Source of the DNA: UBA11889 sp046582115
Lineage (GTDB): Bacteria; Pseudomonadota; Gammaproteobacteria; Pseudomonadales; Azotimanducaceae
Reading direction: 5' to 3'
Assembly (NCBI GenBank): GCA_046582115.1
Contig: JAYGFA010000086.1
Location: forward strand, 1-5,270
Length of the DNA stretch: 5,270 bases
Below, piece by piece: positions 1-5,133 of the stretch; the first letter of the stretch is position 1; each line of letters starts with the position of its first letter. The notes below the pieces were generated by a model. It saw only the letters and a list, made by a program, of their open reading frames with translations, was not told where the DNA came from and did not search any database. Made by a program: the position numbers and the translations under genes.

Positions 1-8
1 TCATCCAT
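1..8 (-). CDS. 5' end of a minus-strand gene, cut by the window edge
   Basis: On the minus strand an ATG sits at 8-6, followed by one codon (GAT, Asp) before the window ends. It lies 4 nt beyond a strong GAGGTGA ribosome binding site. A second ATG at 4-2, in another frame, has a spacing of 8 nt and is an equally good start, so the frame is undecided. The gene lies 56 nt downstream of the amidase stop on the same strand, so the two are probably co-transcribed. With only two codons nothing can be said about function. The call rests only on the binding site and start codon. Confidence 0.5.
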
Positions 9-12
9 ATGC

Positions 13-19
13 TCACCTC
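13..19 (-). promoter_or_regulatory. Ribosome binding site of the gene at the left edge
   Basis: The minus strand reads GAGGTGA, which matches the anti-Shine-Dalgarno sequence well. It is 4 nt from the ATG at 8-6 and 8 nt from the ATG at 4-2. It is the main evidence that a gene starts at the window edge. Confidence 0.55.
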
Positions 20-35
20 GCTAAAAAATTTAACG
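19..35 (-). repeat. AU-rich hairpin just upstream of the edge gene's ribosome binding site
   Basis: As minus-strand RNA, CGUUAAA (35-29) can pair with UUUAGCG (25-19) across a UUU loop, with one G-U wobble. The distal arm touches the first base of the GAGGTGA site. It is weak, because most pairs are A-U, but it is the only U-rich tract between the amidase and the next gene. It could be a poor terminator, a modest translational control or chance. Confidence 0.25.
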
Positions 36-39
36 CTTT

Positions 40-59
40 GTTTGTTCTTGACAACAAAC
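40..59. repeat. Perfect 7-bp inverted repeat between amidase and next gene
   Basis: GTTTGTT (40-46) and AACAAAC (53-59) are exact reverse complements around a 6-nt loop, 5 nt after the amidase stop codon. A minus-strand U-run follows only about 11 nt later (28-23), too far for a standard intrinsic terminator. It may stabilise the 3' end or partly attenuate transcription. The arms are A/T-rich, so the structure is weak. Confidence 0.3.
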
Positions 60-64
60 GGACT

Positions 65-1465
65 TCACGGCGGAGCCTGGTAGCCCCCGCATAGCTCCGC
101 AATAAAACCTGCCAGTCGGATCGTTGTGTAATCACCCCCGTACGGACCTACGACCTGAAAACTGATGGGGAGGCCGTCGTCATCGAACCCTATTGGTGGC
201 GTCGTTGCCGGAAGGTATGCCATTCCAGTGAGGATCGTCCAACGTATTAAGTCGGCGTATGGCCTTTCTTCCCCGTTACAAATCAAAGTACGGGTTCCAA
301 AATCTCCATCTTGGTTATGTGGAAACGGCGGTACAAAACTGATCGGCATAATCACTGCGTCAAATGTTTCGAAAAACTCCGCCCACTTGGCTCGAATCGC
401 CTCTCGTTCTGCGTGTCTATCCAACCACTCCCGATGCGTGGTTTTCGGCGTCGCGTTCTCGACCTCCAACCCATCGAGTGTTTCCGCGGGCACGGACTGA
501 ACCATAGCGGCAGACACCAACCATAGACCGAGCGAAAAAGCATTCTCTGGTGCGATGTCGGGTCGGGCAAATCGGTCCACCGAAATCCCCGCTTCCTCCA
601 AGTTGGTTACCGCTTTATCCATGACAGCAAGAACTTTTGTATCCACGGGGCAAAAGGGATCGTCCAACCATGCGGCGATCTTCAGATCAGTCACACTTTC
701 GGGTGGTGGTGTTAGTGTTGCTACCAGCGGGCCCTCCTTTCTAACCAGTATCTTGAGCAGCATTTCCAAGTCGTCTGCAGATCGCGCGATAGGTCCGTGG
801 ACATTAACGTCAGCCTCGATCGTTCCACCAGCTTCATGATCCAGATACCCGGTCGATGGAACCACGCCCCAGCTTGGCTTATGCCCAAAGACTCCACAAA
901 ACGATGCGGGGAACCTAATCGATCCACCAATATCTGTACCAATCTCAAAGGACGAAAGACCGGCAGATACAGCTGCCGCGGCACCTCCGGAGCTTCCGCC
1001 GGGCACGCGTTCACTGTCCCATGGATTTACCGTCGTTCCGAACATCTCGTTGAACGCTTGAATATCACCGGACCAGCGGGGCAGGTTCGTTTTACCGAAG
1101 ACAATCGCACCCGCTTCTTTAACCGATGCTACGACGTCCGCGTCTTTCGGTGGGACATTATTGTGTAGCTCGGTCGCGCCGCCCGTTGATCGTAACCCCT
1201 CAGTTTCAAGCGCGTCTTTGACGGTGATAGGGATGCCATGAAGCGGGCCCGTCACCTCACCATCCTTCAGCTTTGCGTCCGCGTCATCAGCAAGCTTCCT
1301 GGCCTCGTCGAGATCAAGAGTAATAACAGCATTCAGGTCAGGATTAATTTTTTCAATTCTCGCGATCAATAATTCCAAAAGCTCTCGGCTTGAAATCTCT
1401 CCATTTCGTATCGCCTTCTCCTGACGTGTCGTCGACCAAAACGCGACTTCTTCAGCAATAGCCAC
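65..1465 (-). CDS. Amidase signature (AS) family hydrolase, 466 aa
   Basis: This is a cytoplasmic amide-bond hydrolase of the amidase signature family (relatives: GatA, fatty-acid amide hydrolase, peptide amidase). The Ser-cisSer-Lys triad is complete: Lys83 in GIPITVKD, the cis-Ser at Ser158 in GGSSGG, and the nucleophile Ser182 in GTDIGGSIRFPA. The 24-residue spacing of the two serines is that of the family. The C-terminal GLPISFQVVGP block (431-441) is also typical, and the length is normal for a full single-domain member. There is no signal peptide. The start is GTG at 1465. The frame has no ATG between it and an upstream stop at 1489-1487, a GAGGAG site precedes it by 5 nt, and the next Met is residue 141. 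The substrate cannot be deduced. GatA is less likely because no gatB or gatC is in view and the N-terminus (VAFWSTTRQEKAIRNGEISS) looks like the generic amidase group. It probably shares a transcript with the gene at the left edge. Confidence 0.93.
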   Translation of the reverse strand: MAIAEEVAFWSTTRQEKAIRNGEISSRELLELLIARIEKINPDLNAVITLDLDEARKLADDADAKLKDGEVTGPLHGIPITVKDALETEGLRSTGGATELHNNVPPKDADVVASVKEAGAIVFGKTNLPRWSGDIQAFNEMFGTTVNPWDSERVPGGSSGGAAAAVSAGLSSFEIGTDIGGSIRFPASFCGVFGHKPSWGVVPSTGYLDHEAGGTIEADVNVHGPIARSADDLEMLLKILVRKEGPLVATLTPPPESVTDLKIAAWLDDPFCPVDTKVLAVMDKAVTNLEEAGISVDRFARPDIAPENAFSLGLWLVSAAMVQSVPAETLDGLEVENATPKTTHREWLDRHAEREAIRAKWAEFFETFDAVIMPISFVPPFPHNQDGDFGTRTLICNGEERPYADLIRWTILTGMAYLPATTPPIGFDDDGLPISFQVVGPYGGDYTTIRLAGFIAELCGGYQAPP

Positions 1466-1470
1466 TGTAA

Positions 1471-1476
1471 CTCCTC
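1471..1476 (-). promoter_or_regulatory. Ribosome binding site that fixes the amidase GTG start
   Basis: The minus strand reads GAGGAG followed by 5 nt (TTACA) and GTG. The frame offers no ATG here, so this site decides the start. Confidence 0.7.
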
Positions 1477-1504
1477 GCTTCTCTATTCAGTTCGCAATCT
1501 GATT

Positions 1505-1515
1505 CTGTAATACAG
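1505..1515. repeat. 11-bp palindrome in the amidase/VOC divergent region
   Basis: CTGTA-A-TACAG is a perfect dyad 40 nt upstream of the amidase start, where an operator could lie. It is short enough to arise by chance, and no regulator gene is adjacent. Confidence 0.2.
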
Positions 1516-1536
1516 CTCAACTGTTTGCCATGGGAT

Positions 1537-1567
1537 TTGCCGATTTGACACCCCCTAAACGTACAAT
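1537..1567 (+). promoter_or_regulatory. Candidate plus-strand promoter for the VOC gene
   Basis: TACAAT at 1562-1567 differs from the -10 consensus at one position. The best -35 partner is TTGCCG at 1537-1542 (19-nt spacer). A perfect TTGACA at 1545-1550 is only 11 nt from TACAAT, so it would need the poorer TATCTC at 1567-1572 (16-nt spacer). Either reading would start transcription around 1574-1580, about 120 nt before the VOC ATG and upstream of the mini-ORF at 1653. No equally good minus-strand promoter was found for the amidase. Confidence 0.3.
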
Positions 1568-1652
1568 ATCTCCAACCTAACTCGCCTACGTCAGGTTGCC
1601 ATCAAGTACCGGTTGTGATGCTCTAGGTGGTCCTCTGAGAGCGAAGAGAACG

Positions 1653-1700
1653 ATGAATCCAATTAAGAACTTCTTGATACCTCGAGCGCACGCTGAATGA
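1653..1700 (+). CDS. Possible 15-codon leader ORF overlapping the VOC start (ATGA)
   Basis: An ATG at 1653 opens a short frame, MNPIKNFLIPRAHAE, whose TGA at 1698-1700 overlaps the VOC ATG at 1697-1699 as ATGA, the usual layout of translational coupling. A purine-rich stretch (GAAGAGA, 1643-1649) sits 3 nt before the ATG. The VOC gene has no good binding site of its own, so ribosomes finishing this frame could restart there. The peptide has no run of one amino acid and no clear rho-type or attenuation signal. It could be a real coupling leader or a chance frame. Confidence 0.3.
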   Translation: MNPIKNFLIPRAHAE

Positions 1701-2593
1701 CGGCCAATCCCGAACTACGCCTCCGGCAGATCTGTCTGCTCGCACGGGAGCTGGAGTGGACGTCCAGCGTGCTGAGTACAGCGTTCGATGCGCCCGTTAT
1801 CTTCCGCGACCCTCGAATGGCCGCTGGTGGATATCTCACCAACACGCATATCCGCTTGGGCGATTCGTTCCTTGAGACCGTGTGCCCTACAGATCTCGCA
1901 TGGGAACGTTCTTCGACCCAAACTCGGCTTCTGGAACGCAGCGGCGACTGCGGATACATGGCAATCGCGCAGGTCCCTGACGTTTCTGTGGCTTCGCAGT
2001 CGATGGCCGTCCAGGGATCGGGGCGAGGGATCGTTGCAGGAGATTGGAACGTTTGTACTGGCTCGCCGGGTTCAGGCTTAGCCGGTGTTGAGTCTGGACG
2101 TTACGCGCTGGGCGAGCCTCTGCCCAAGAGGCCCGGCACGGTTTCGGGCGTAAACGTTCAATTCCACCCGAGAGATTTTGGGACCCTCGCCGAAATTCAA
2201 GAAAATTGGCCCGGTCACGGCGAATTTCCGAAGAATAAAGGGGCATATTTCCCAGCCGGAAACACGTGGCAAAACGGAGTAGATGCGCGTGCACACGGGG
2301 GTGTCACGACTGGCTTCGCGGCCGTGGAAATTGCGCCACGGGACGGTGATCCAAATGAGGTCTGTCAGAGGTGGGCGAATGGTCTCGGTGCTGGCTGCTC
2401 GATTAACTCATCGCAACCCACAACCCTGAGGTTGTCAGGAGGACAGACTATGAGATTTGTCCAACCGGGACCGGAGGACAGGACTGGCGTTGTCGGCGTG
2501 GATCTGTGGGCAGTTCCTAACGTTTACAAGAAGTTCGAATCTTTAGTCATCTGCGGCGTGAAGTGGACCTTGGTAGATCACCCTTTCAAGTAA
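1697..2593 (+). CDS. VOC superfamily (glyoxalase-like) protein, 298 aa
   Basis: The N-terminal half reads like a vicinal-oxygen-chelate protein: first strand LRQICLLAREL (8-18), GDSFLETVCPT (55-65), LLERSGDCGYMAIAQV (78-93) opening the second module, then FHPRDFGTLAEI (156-167). The last motif resembles the HPK-G-L-EL motif of methylmalonyl-CoA-epimerase-like members. Glu60 and Glu166 are plausible metal ligands. Gln11 stands where many members carry the first His. A less conserved C-terminal half (about 200-298) has the pattern of a second, degenerate VOC unit (LRLSGGQTMRFVQP, GVVGVDLWAV). The reaction is unknown; family members include epimerases, dioxygenases and lyases. A segment at about residues 118-150, rich in Gly, Ser and Pro, looks inserted. 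The start is bounded by an in-frame TGA (1694-1696) directly before the ATG, and there is no strong ribosome binding site. It is a lone plus-strand gene, divergent from the amidase and convergent with the methyltransferase. Confidence 0.82.
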   Translation: MTANPELRLRQICLLARELEWTSSVLSTAFDAPVIFRDPRMAAGGYLTNTHIRLGDSFLETVCPTDLAWERSSTQTRLLERSGDCGYMAIAQVPDVSVASQSMAVQGSGRGIVAGDWNVCTGSPGSGLAGVESGRYALGEPLPKRPGTVSGVNVQFHPRDFGTLAEIQENWPGHGEFPKNKGAYFPAGNTWQNGVDARAHGGVTTGFAAVEIAPRDGDPNEVCQRWANGLGAGCSINSSQPTTLRLSGGQTMRFVQPGPEDRTGVVGVDLWAVPNVYKKFESLVICGVKWTLVDHPFK

Positions 2594-2602
2594 AGGGGGA
2601 TC
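2576..2602. terminator. Hairpin over the VOC stop codon in the convergent gap
   Basis: GATC-A-CCCTTT (2576-2586) can pair with AAAGGG-G-GATC (2592-2602) around the loop CAAGT, giving 10 pairs with one A-G mismatch. The TAA stop (2591-2593) lies at the loop-stem junction. It sits between two convergent genes 46 nt apart, where a shared terminator is expected, but neither strand has a U-run after it. It is better seen as a 3'-end hairpin than as a proven intrinsic terminator. Confidence 0.4.
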
Positions 2603-2639
2603 GCCCGAATAGGTTACCAAACAGCTATCGAACTGCCGA

Positions 2640-3245
2640 TCAGGACGGCGTCCAGAGGGCATTGACCCACGGCTCCGGACTCCCATGTAGGGGATCGGTT
2701 CTCCAGATGCGCAACACGTCCATCCCATTTGTTCCTCGGAGCAAAGAACGAAGCGATTCCTTCGTAAAGTCGGTGAAACGGCGATCCCCGCGCATGACCT
2801 CCCCGCTACCCTCTTTAAAGCACATAAATCCGACTCCTGTTGGACGTAATGCACGAATACACCGAGTAAGTACGGCGTCAAATTCTGCTATGGGTACATG
2901 CAGCAATGAAGCGCAACACCAAAGACCGTCGAACTCCTGCTCGTATTGCATTTGCTCGAATCGACTGACCTCTACAACCTGTCCCGTATGACAAGAGGCC
3001 GAATACGCCATCGTTTTGGATGCGTCGAACGCGGTTACCGCATATCCCAAATCGAGAAAGGCTTTCGTGTCCCTACCCGAACCACAGCCGGCGTCTAAGA
3101 TTGCTCCGGCCTCTGGAACGTATTCAAAGAACGGTGCATATAAGGACTGCATATCGACGTTGATCGTGCGCTCTATAAAAGCATCCGTATTTCGATCGTA
3201 GTAACGGACGTTGATATCGTTGGTGAACGGCGTCTTAGTAGTCAT
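2640..3245 (-). CDS. Class I SAM-dependent methyltransferase, 201 aa
   Basis: This is a small cytoplasmic methyltransferase with a single Rossmann-like domain. Motif I, ILDAGCGSGRD (49-59), binds S-adenosylmethionine. Asp74 in TAFDAS fits the acidic residue that holds the SAM ribose. FDGLWCCASLLHVP (105-118) is the motif IV region, and RALRPTGVGFMCFKEG (131-146) matches the usual 'LkpGG' strand. An N-terminal helix with YYDRNTDAFIERTINVDM (15-32) and a C-terminal WVNALW strand are typical of the generic Methyltransf_11/25-like group. I cannot identify the acceptor. No substrate domain is fused and no dedicated partner is adjacent. The ATG directly follows an in-frame TAA, so it is the earliest start. 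The binding site is weak (AGG about 10 nt upstream). The gene lies 467 nt downstream of the P450 on the same strand, too far to assume an operon, and it may have its own promoter. Confidence 0.88.
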   Translation of the reverse strand: MTTKTPFTNDINVRYYDRNTDAFIERTINVDMQSLYAPFFEYVPEAGAILDAGCGSGRDTKAFLDLGYAVTAFDASKTMAYSASCHTGQVVEVSRFEQMQYEQEFDGLWCCASLLHVPIAEFDAVLTRCIRALRPTGVGFMCFKEGSGEVMRGDRRFTDFTKESLRSLLRGTNGMDVLRIWRTDPLHGSPEPWVNALWTPS

Positions 3246-3712
3246 TTATTTTGAACCTACACTTCTCTCCGCAACCTGTCATGCCACGCAACCTTTCCTA
3301 CTATGGGCACGTTCACGAACACCAATCAAAATTTCGAAAATACTTAGTCTGTAAAGAATGGCACTGCAACTCGTGACACGGGCTAGGGTGAATTCTCGGC
3401 TACGGTTTCGGCATGCGAGGAATTAGGGGACGGAAGTTTTCTGATCGTCGAACACCGATCAAACGAGACTTGAGATTTCGAAGTCCGGTATGTAGTCACG
3501 CCAGACTTCACCTTATTCGTAAATCACATACGCCCGGTTGGAACCGACGGAGCTTTCTGGCCGTTCATGACACGCTGGAATACACGGGTGAAATGATCGA
3601 CTAAGTTCATCAACAAACTCTGGCTTTGTAGAGCTAGGTGAGGTGCCTCTATCCGCACCACTATATCGACAAGGATCAACCCAATTAAGAAAAGGCAAGA
3701 ATCTTCAACAAG
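3246..3712. other. 467-nt region without a convincing gene
   Basis: This region separates the P450 stop from the methyltransferase start. Two frames of about 60 codons overlap each other on opposite strands (3413-3604 plus; 3513-3698 minus, TTG start), but neither resembles a known protein or has a good ribosome binding site. What can be seen are short dyads: GTTC-AC-GAAC (3311-3320), TTTCGAAA (3332-3339), CGGTT-GG-AACCG (3535-3546) and GGTGC-8 nt-GCACC (3642-3659). There is also a candidate promoter near its left end and a possible P450 terminator at its right end. It could be plain regulatory DNA, an untranslated leader, a small RNA gene or the remnant of a lost gene. Confidence 0.5.
3300..3329 (-). 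promoter_or_regulatory. Candidate methyltransferase promoter with a dyad in the spacer
   Basis: On the minus strand TTGATT (3329-3324) and CATAGT (3305-3300) are 18 nt apart, each matching four of six consensus bases. Transcription would start near 3293, giving an untranslated leader of about 48 nt. The spacer holds the perfect 10-bp palindrome GTTC-GT-GAAC (3320-3311), a position where a bound repressor would block RNA polymerase. This is sequence matching only. Confidence 0.3.
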
Positions 3713-3720
3713 TTACTTGC
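3695..3720 (-). terminator. Weak intrinsic-like terminator after the P450
   Basis: On the minus strand GCAAG (3720-3716) can pair with CTTGC (3699-3695). CTTTTCTTAATT follows at once (3694-3683), giving the hairpin-then-U-rich order of an intrinsic terminator. The stem has only 5 bp, the loop is 16 nt, and the P450 stop codon lies in the loop, so efficiency is doubtful. Confidence 0.3.
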
Positions 3721-4957
3721 GAGCATGTACTTTCACTGGCATTTGCGAGTATCCGTTTATGAAGTTAGAAAGTACTCGTGTCGGCTCCTCAAGTGTTTCT
3801 ACTCGATCAAATCGATCGAGTATCTCTTGCCAGAGTATCTGCAGTTGCAACTCTCCTAATCGCATGCCCAAGCAACGATGGATGCCGAAACCGAACGACA
3901 TCTGACTCCGAGCATTACGTCGCTCGATATCCAACTGGTTGGGATTGTCGAAGACATCCGTATCGCGATTTCCGGAGTAATACCACATCACTACTTTGTC
4001 GCCTTTCTTGATGGCCTTCCCACCCAGCTCTGTATCTTGCACAGCGGTGCGCCGCATATGTGCTAACGGCGTTTGCCATCGGATCACCTCGGAGACAGCG
4101 TTGGGCAATAGGTCGGGATTGTCTTTTAACGTTTCAAGTTGATCTGGGAACTTATTAAAGGCGTTGATACTGCCGCTCATACTGTTGCGCGTAGTGTCAT
4201 TCCCACCCACGATCAACAACATCAGATTCCCAAGGAATTCGTGCGCCGGCTGATCTTTGGTTGCAGCGTCCTGAGCAAGCATAGTTACAAGATCAAACCC
4301 TGCCGGACCGTTCGCCCTTTCCTGTTTCAACTTAGTGAAGTACTCGAGACACTCGCCTAGTTCTTTTACCCGCTGAGCCTGGCTGCCAACAATGGGGGAA
4401 TCAGCTTCGGCAGTGGTAACGTCAGACCAACGAGTGAGCTTGTGTCTGTCCTCGAACGGGAAATCGAACAGCGTAGCCAACATTTGTGTCGTAAGTTCAA
4501 TGGATACGTGATTCACCCAATCAAATGGCTCGCCAATGGGCAACTCATCCAATATGGCGCACGTACGCTTGCGAATGATAGTCGCGAAGTTCGCCAGGCT
4601 TGGTTGCGTGACAATTTTATTGACGGCTTTACGTTGGGGAGAATGGTCCGGCGGGTCCATGGAAATAAACGCGCTTACAAAAAAATCCGAGTCCGCATCG
4701 CCAACGATATTGTCGTCGATCATTATTCCGCCCAAGTGAGCGTCCGAAGAAAATGTTTCGTAGTCCTTGTCTACTTGCATGATGTTGCTATAGCGCGTAA
4801 TCGACCAATAAGGTCCGTACGGACTGTCGTCGCAGTAGTGAACGGGATCGCGGGCACGCAACATCTCGAGCAACTCGAGGATGTCGCCGTTCAAAAACAG
4901 CTTGGGGTCAGCTACGTGAATCGAGTGTAGTGAATCCTGGCTCTGTACCTCGCTCAT
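3713..4957 (-). CDS. Cytochrome P450, CYP153-like, 414 aa
   Basis: This is a soluble bacterial cytochrome P450 with all core motifs: the C-helix H105-PQ-R109 in DPPDHSPQRK, the oxygen-binding I-helix GGNDTTRN (251-258), the K-helix E290-VI-R293, and the haem loop SFGFGIHRCLG (354-364) with Cys362 as haem ligand. Several stretches match what I know of CYP153: DPVHYC near residue 37, YGPYWSITRY, HLGGI (75-79), FDWVNHVSIELTTQMLATLF (145-164), LIVGGNDTTRN, IRWQTPLAHMRRTA and RVLSNF-GY near the end. CYP153 enzymes hydroxylate the terminal carbon of alkanes and fatty-acid chains, using a 2Fe-2S ferredoxin and an FAD reductase. Neither partner is in view. Length is normal and there is no N-terminal membrane anchor. 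The ATG directly follows an in-frame TGA and is preceded by GAGGA at 4 nt. It is divergent from tldD. The substrate is inferred from family only; another CYP family close to CYP153 is possible. Confidence 0.93.
   Translation of the reverse strand: MSEVQSQDSLHSIHVADPKLFLNGDILELLEMLRARDPVHYCDDSPYGPYWSITRYSNIMQVDKDYETFSSDAHLGGIMIDDNIVGDADSDFFVSAFISMDPPDHSPQRKAVNKIVTQPSLANFATIIRKRTCAILDELPIGEPFDWVNHVSIELTTQMLATLFDFPFEDRHKLTRWSDVTTAEADSPIVGSQAQRVKELGECLEYFTKLKQERANGPAGFDLVTMLAQDAATKDQPAHEFLGNLMLLIVGGNDTTRNSMSGSINAFNKFPDQLETLKDNPDLLPNAVSEVIRWQTPLAHMRRTAVQDTELGGKAIKKGDKVVMWYYSGNRDTDVFDNPNQLDIERRNARSQMSFGFGIHRCLGMRLGELQLQILWQEILDRFDRVETLEEPTRVLSNFINGYSQMPVKVHARK
3800..3822. repeat. Perfect 9-bp inverted repeat inside the P450 gene
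   Basis: TACTCGATC (3800-3808) and GATCGAGTA (3814-3822) are exact reverse complements around AAATC. It encodes part of ILDRFDRVE near the P450 C-terminus, where the repeated codons GAT CGA (Asp-Arg) generate most of the symmetry. Confidence 0.5.
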
Positions 4958-5133
4958 TCAATCCTCGATGTGCGGTTCGGATGTGAGATCGTAGCACCGC
5001 TAAGTCCTGATAGGATCCGTACCGACGAAGCAGCATGGCTAACTCGCGAAGTGCGCACTAACGCTCGATAAGGCAATTAGAGGTAGCGACGTCTAGTGTA
5101 AGCTACTTGGTCAGGACACTTTCAGGCAAAACC
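4958..5133. promoter_or_regulatory. Divergent intergenic region between P450 and tldD
   Basis: These 176 nt must hold the promoters or leaders of both flanking genes, yet no -35/-10 pair on either strand is good enough to name. Visible symmetry includes TCCT-GAT-AGGA (5005-5015) and the short palindromes TCGCGA (5044-5049) and TGCGCA (5052-5057). An 8-codon plus-strand frame (ATG at 5035) has no sign of being real. Confidence 0.4.
4962..4966 (-). promoter_or_regulatory. Ribosome binding site of the P450 gene
   Basis: The minus strand reads GAGGA, then 4 nt (TTGA), then ATG. The TGA stop just before the ATG closes the frame upstream, so site and stop together fix the start. Confidence 0.6.

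Noticed and set aside
48..53. Perfect TTGACA (-35-like) on the plus strand
   Set aside because: No -10-like sequence lies 15-19 nt downstream, and the nearest gene in that direction is on the other strand.
2041..2153. A pair of compensating frameshifts as the cause of the unusual VOC segment
   Set aside because: The other two plus-strand frames hit stops here (TAG 2079-2081 and TAA 2151-2153 in one; TGA 2089-2091 in the other), and neither gives better family-like sequence. The open frame runs through without a break, so an insertion is the simpler reading.
1887..2294. A 135-codon minus-strand frame opposite the VOC gene
   Set aside because: It lies inside a plus-strand gene with recognisable VOC motifs on both sides, and its own translation is Arg-rich and lacks any recognisable domain.
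1659..3691. The 11-mer CCAATTAAGAA occurring at 1659 and again at 3681
   Set aside because: A few same-strand 11-mer matches are expected by chance in a window this size, and the flanks diverge quickly, so it is not a supported repeat.
3413..3698. Two overlapping short frames in the long intergenic region (3413-3604 plus, 3513-3698 minus)
   Set aside because: They overlap on opposite strands, one needs a TTG start, neither has a clear ribosome binding site, and neither translation looks like a protein family. Kept only as a note in the region entry.
4442..4930. A 162-codon plus-strand frame opposite the P450
   Set aside because: The minus-strand P450 has every core motif across this span, and the opposite-frame translation resembles no family and has no ribosome binding site.
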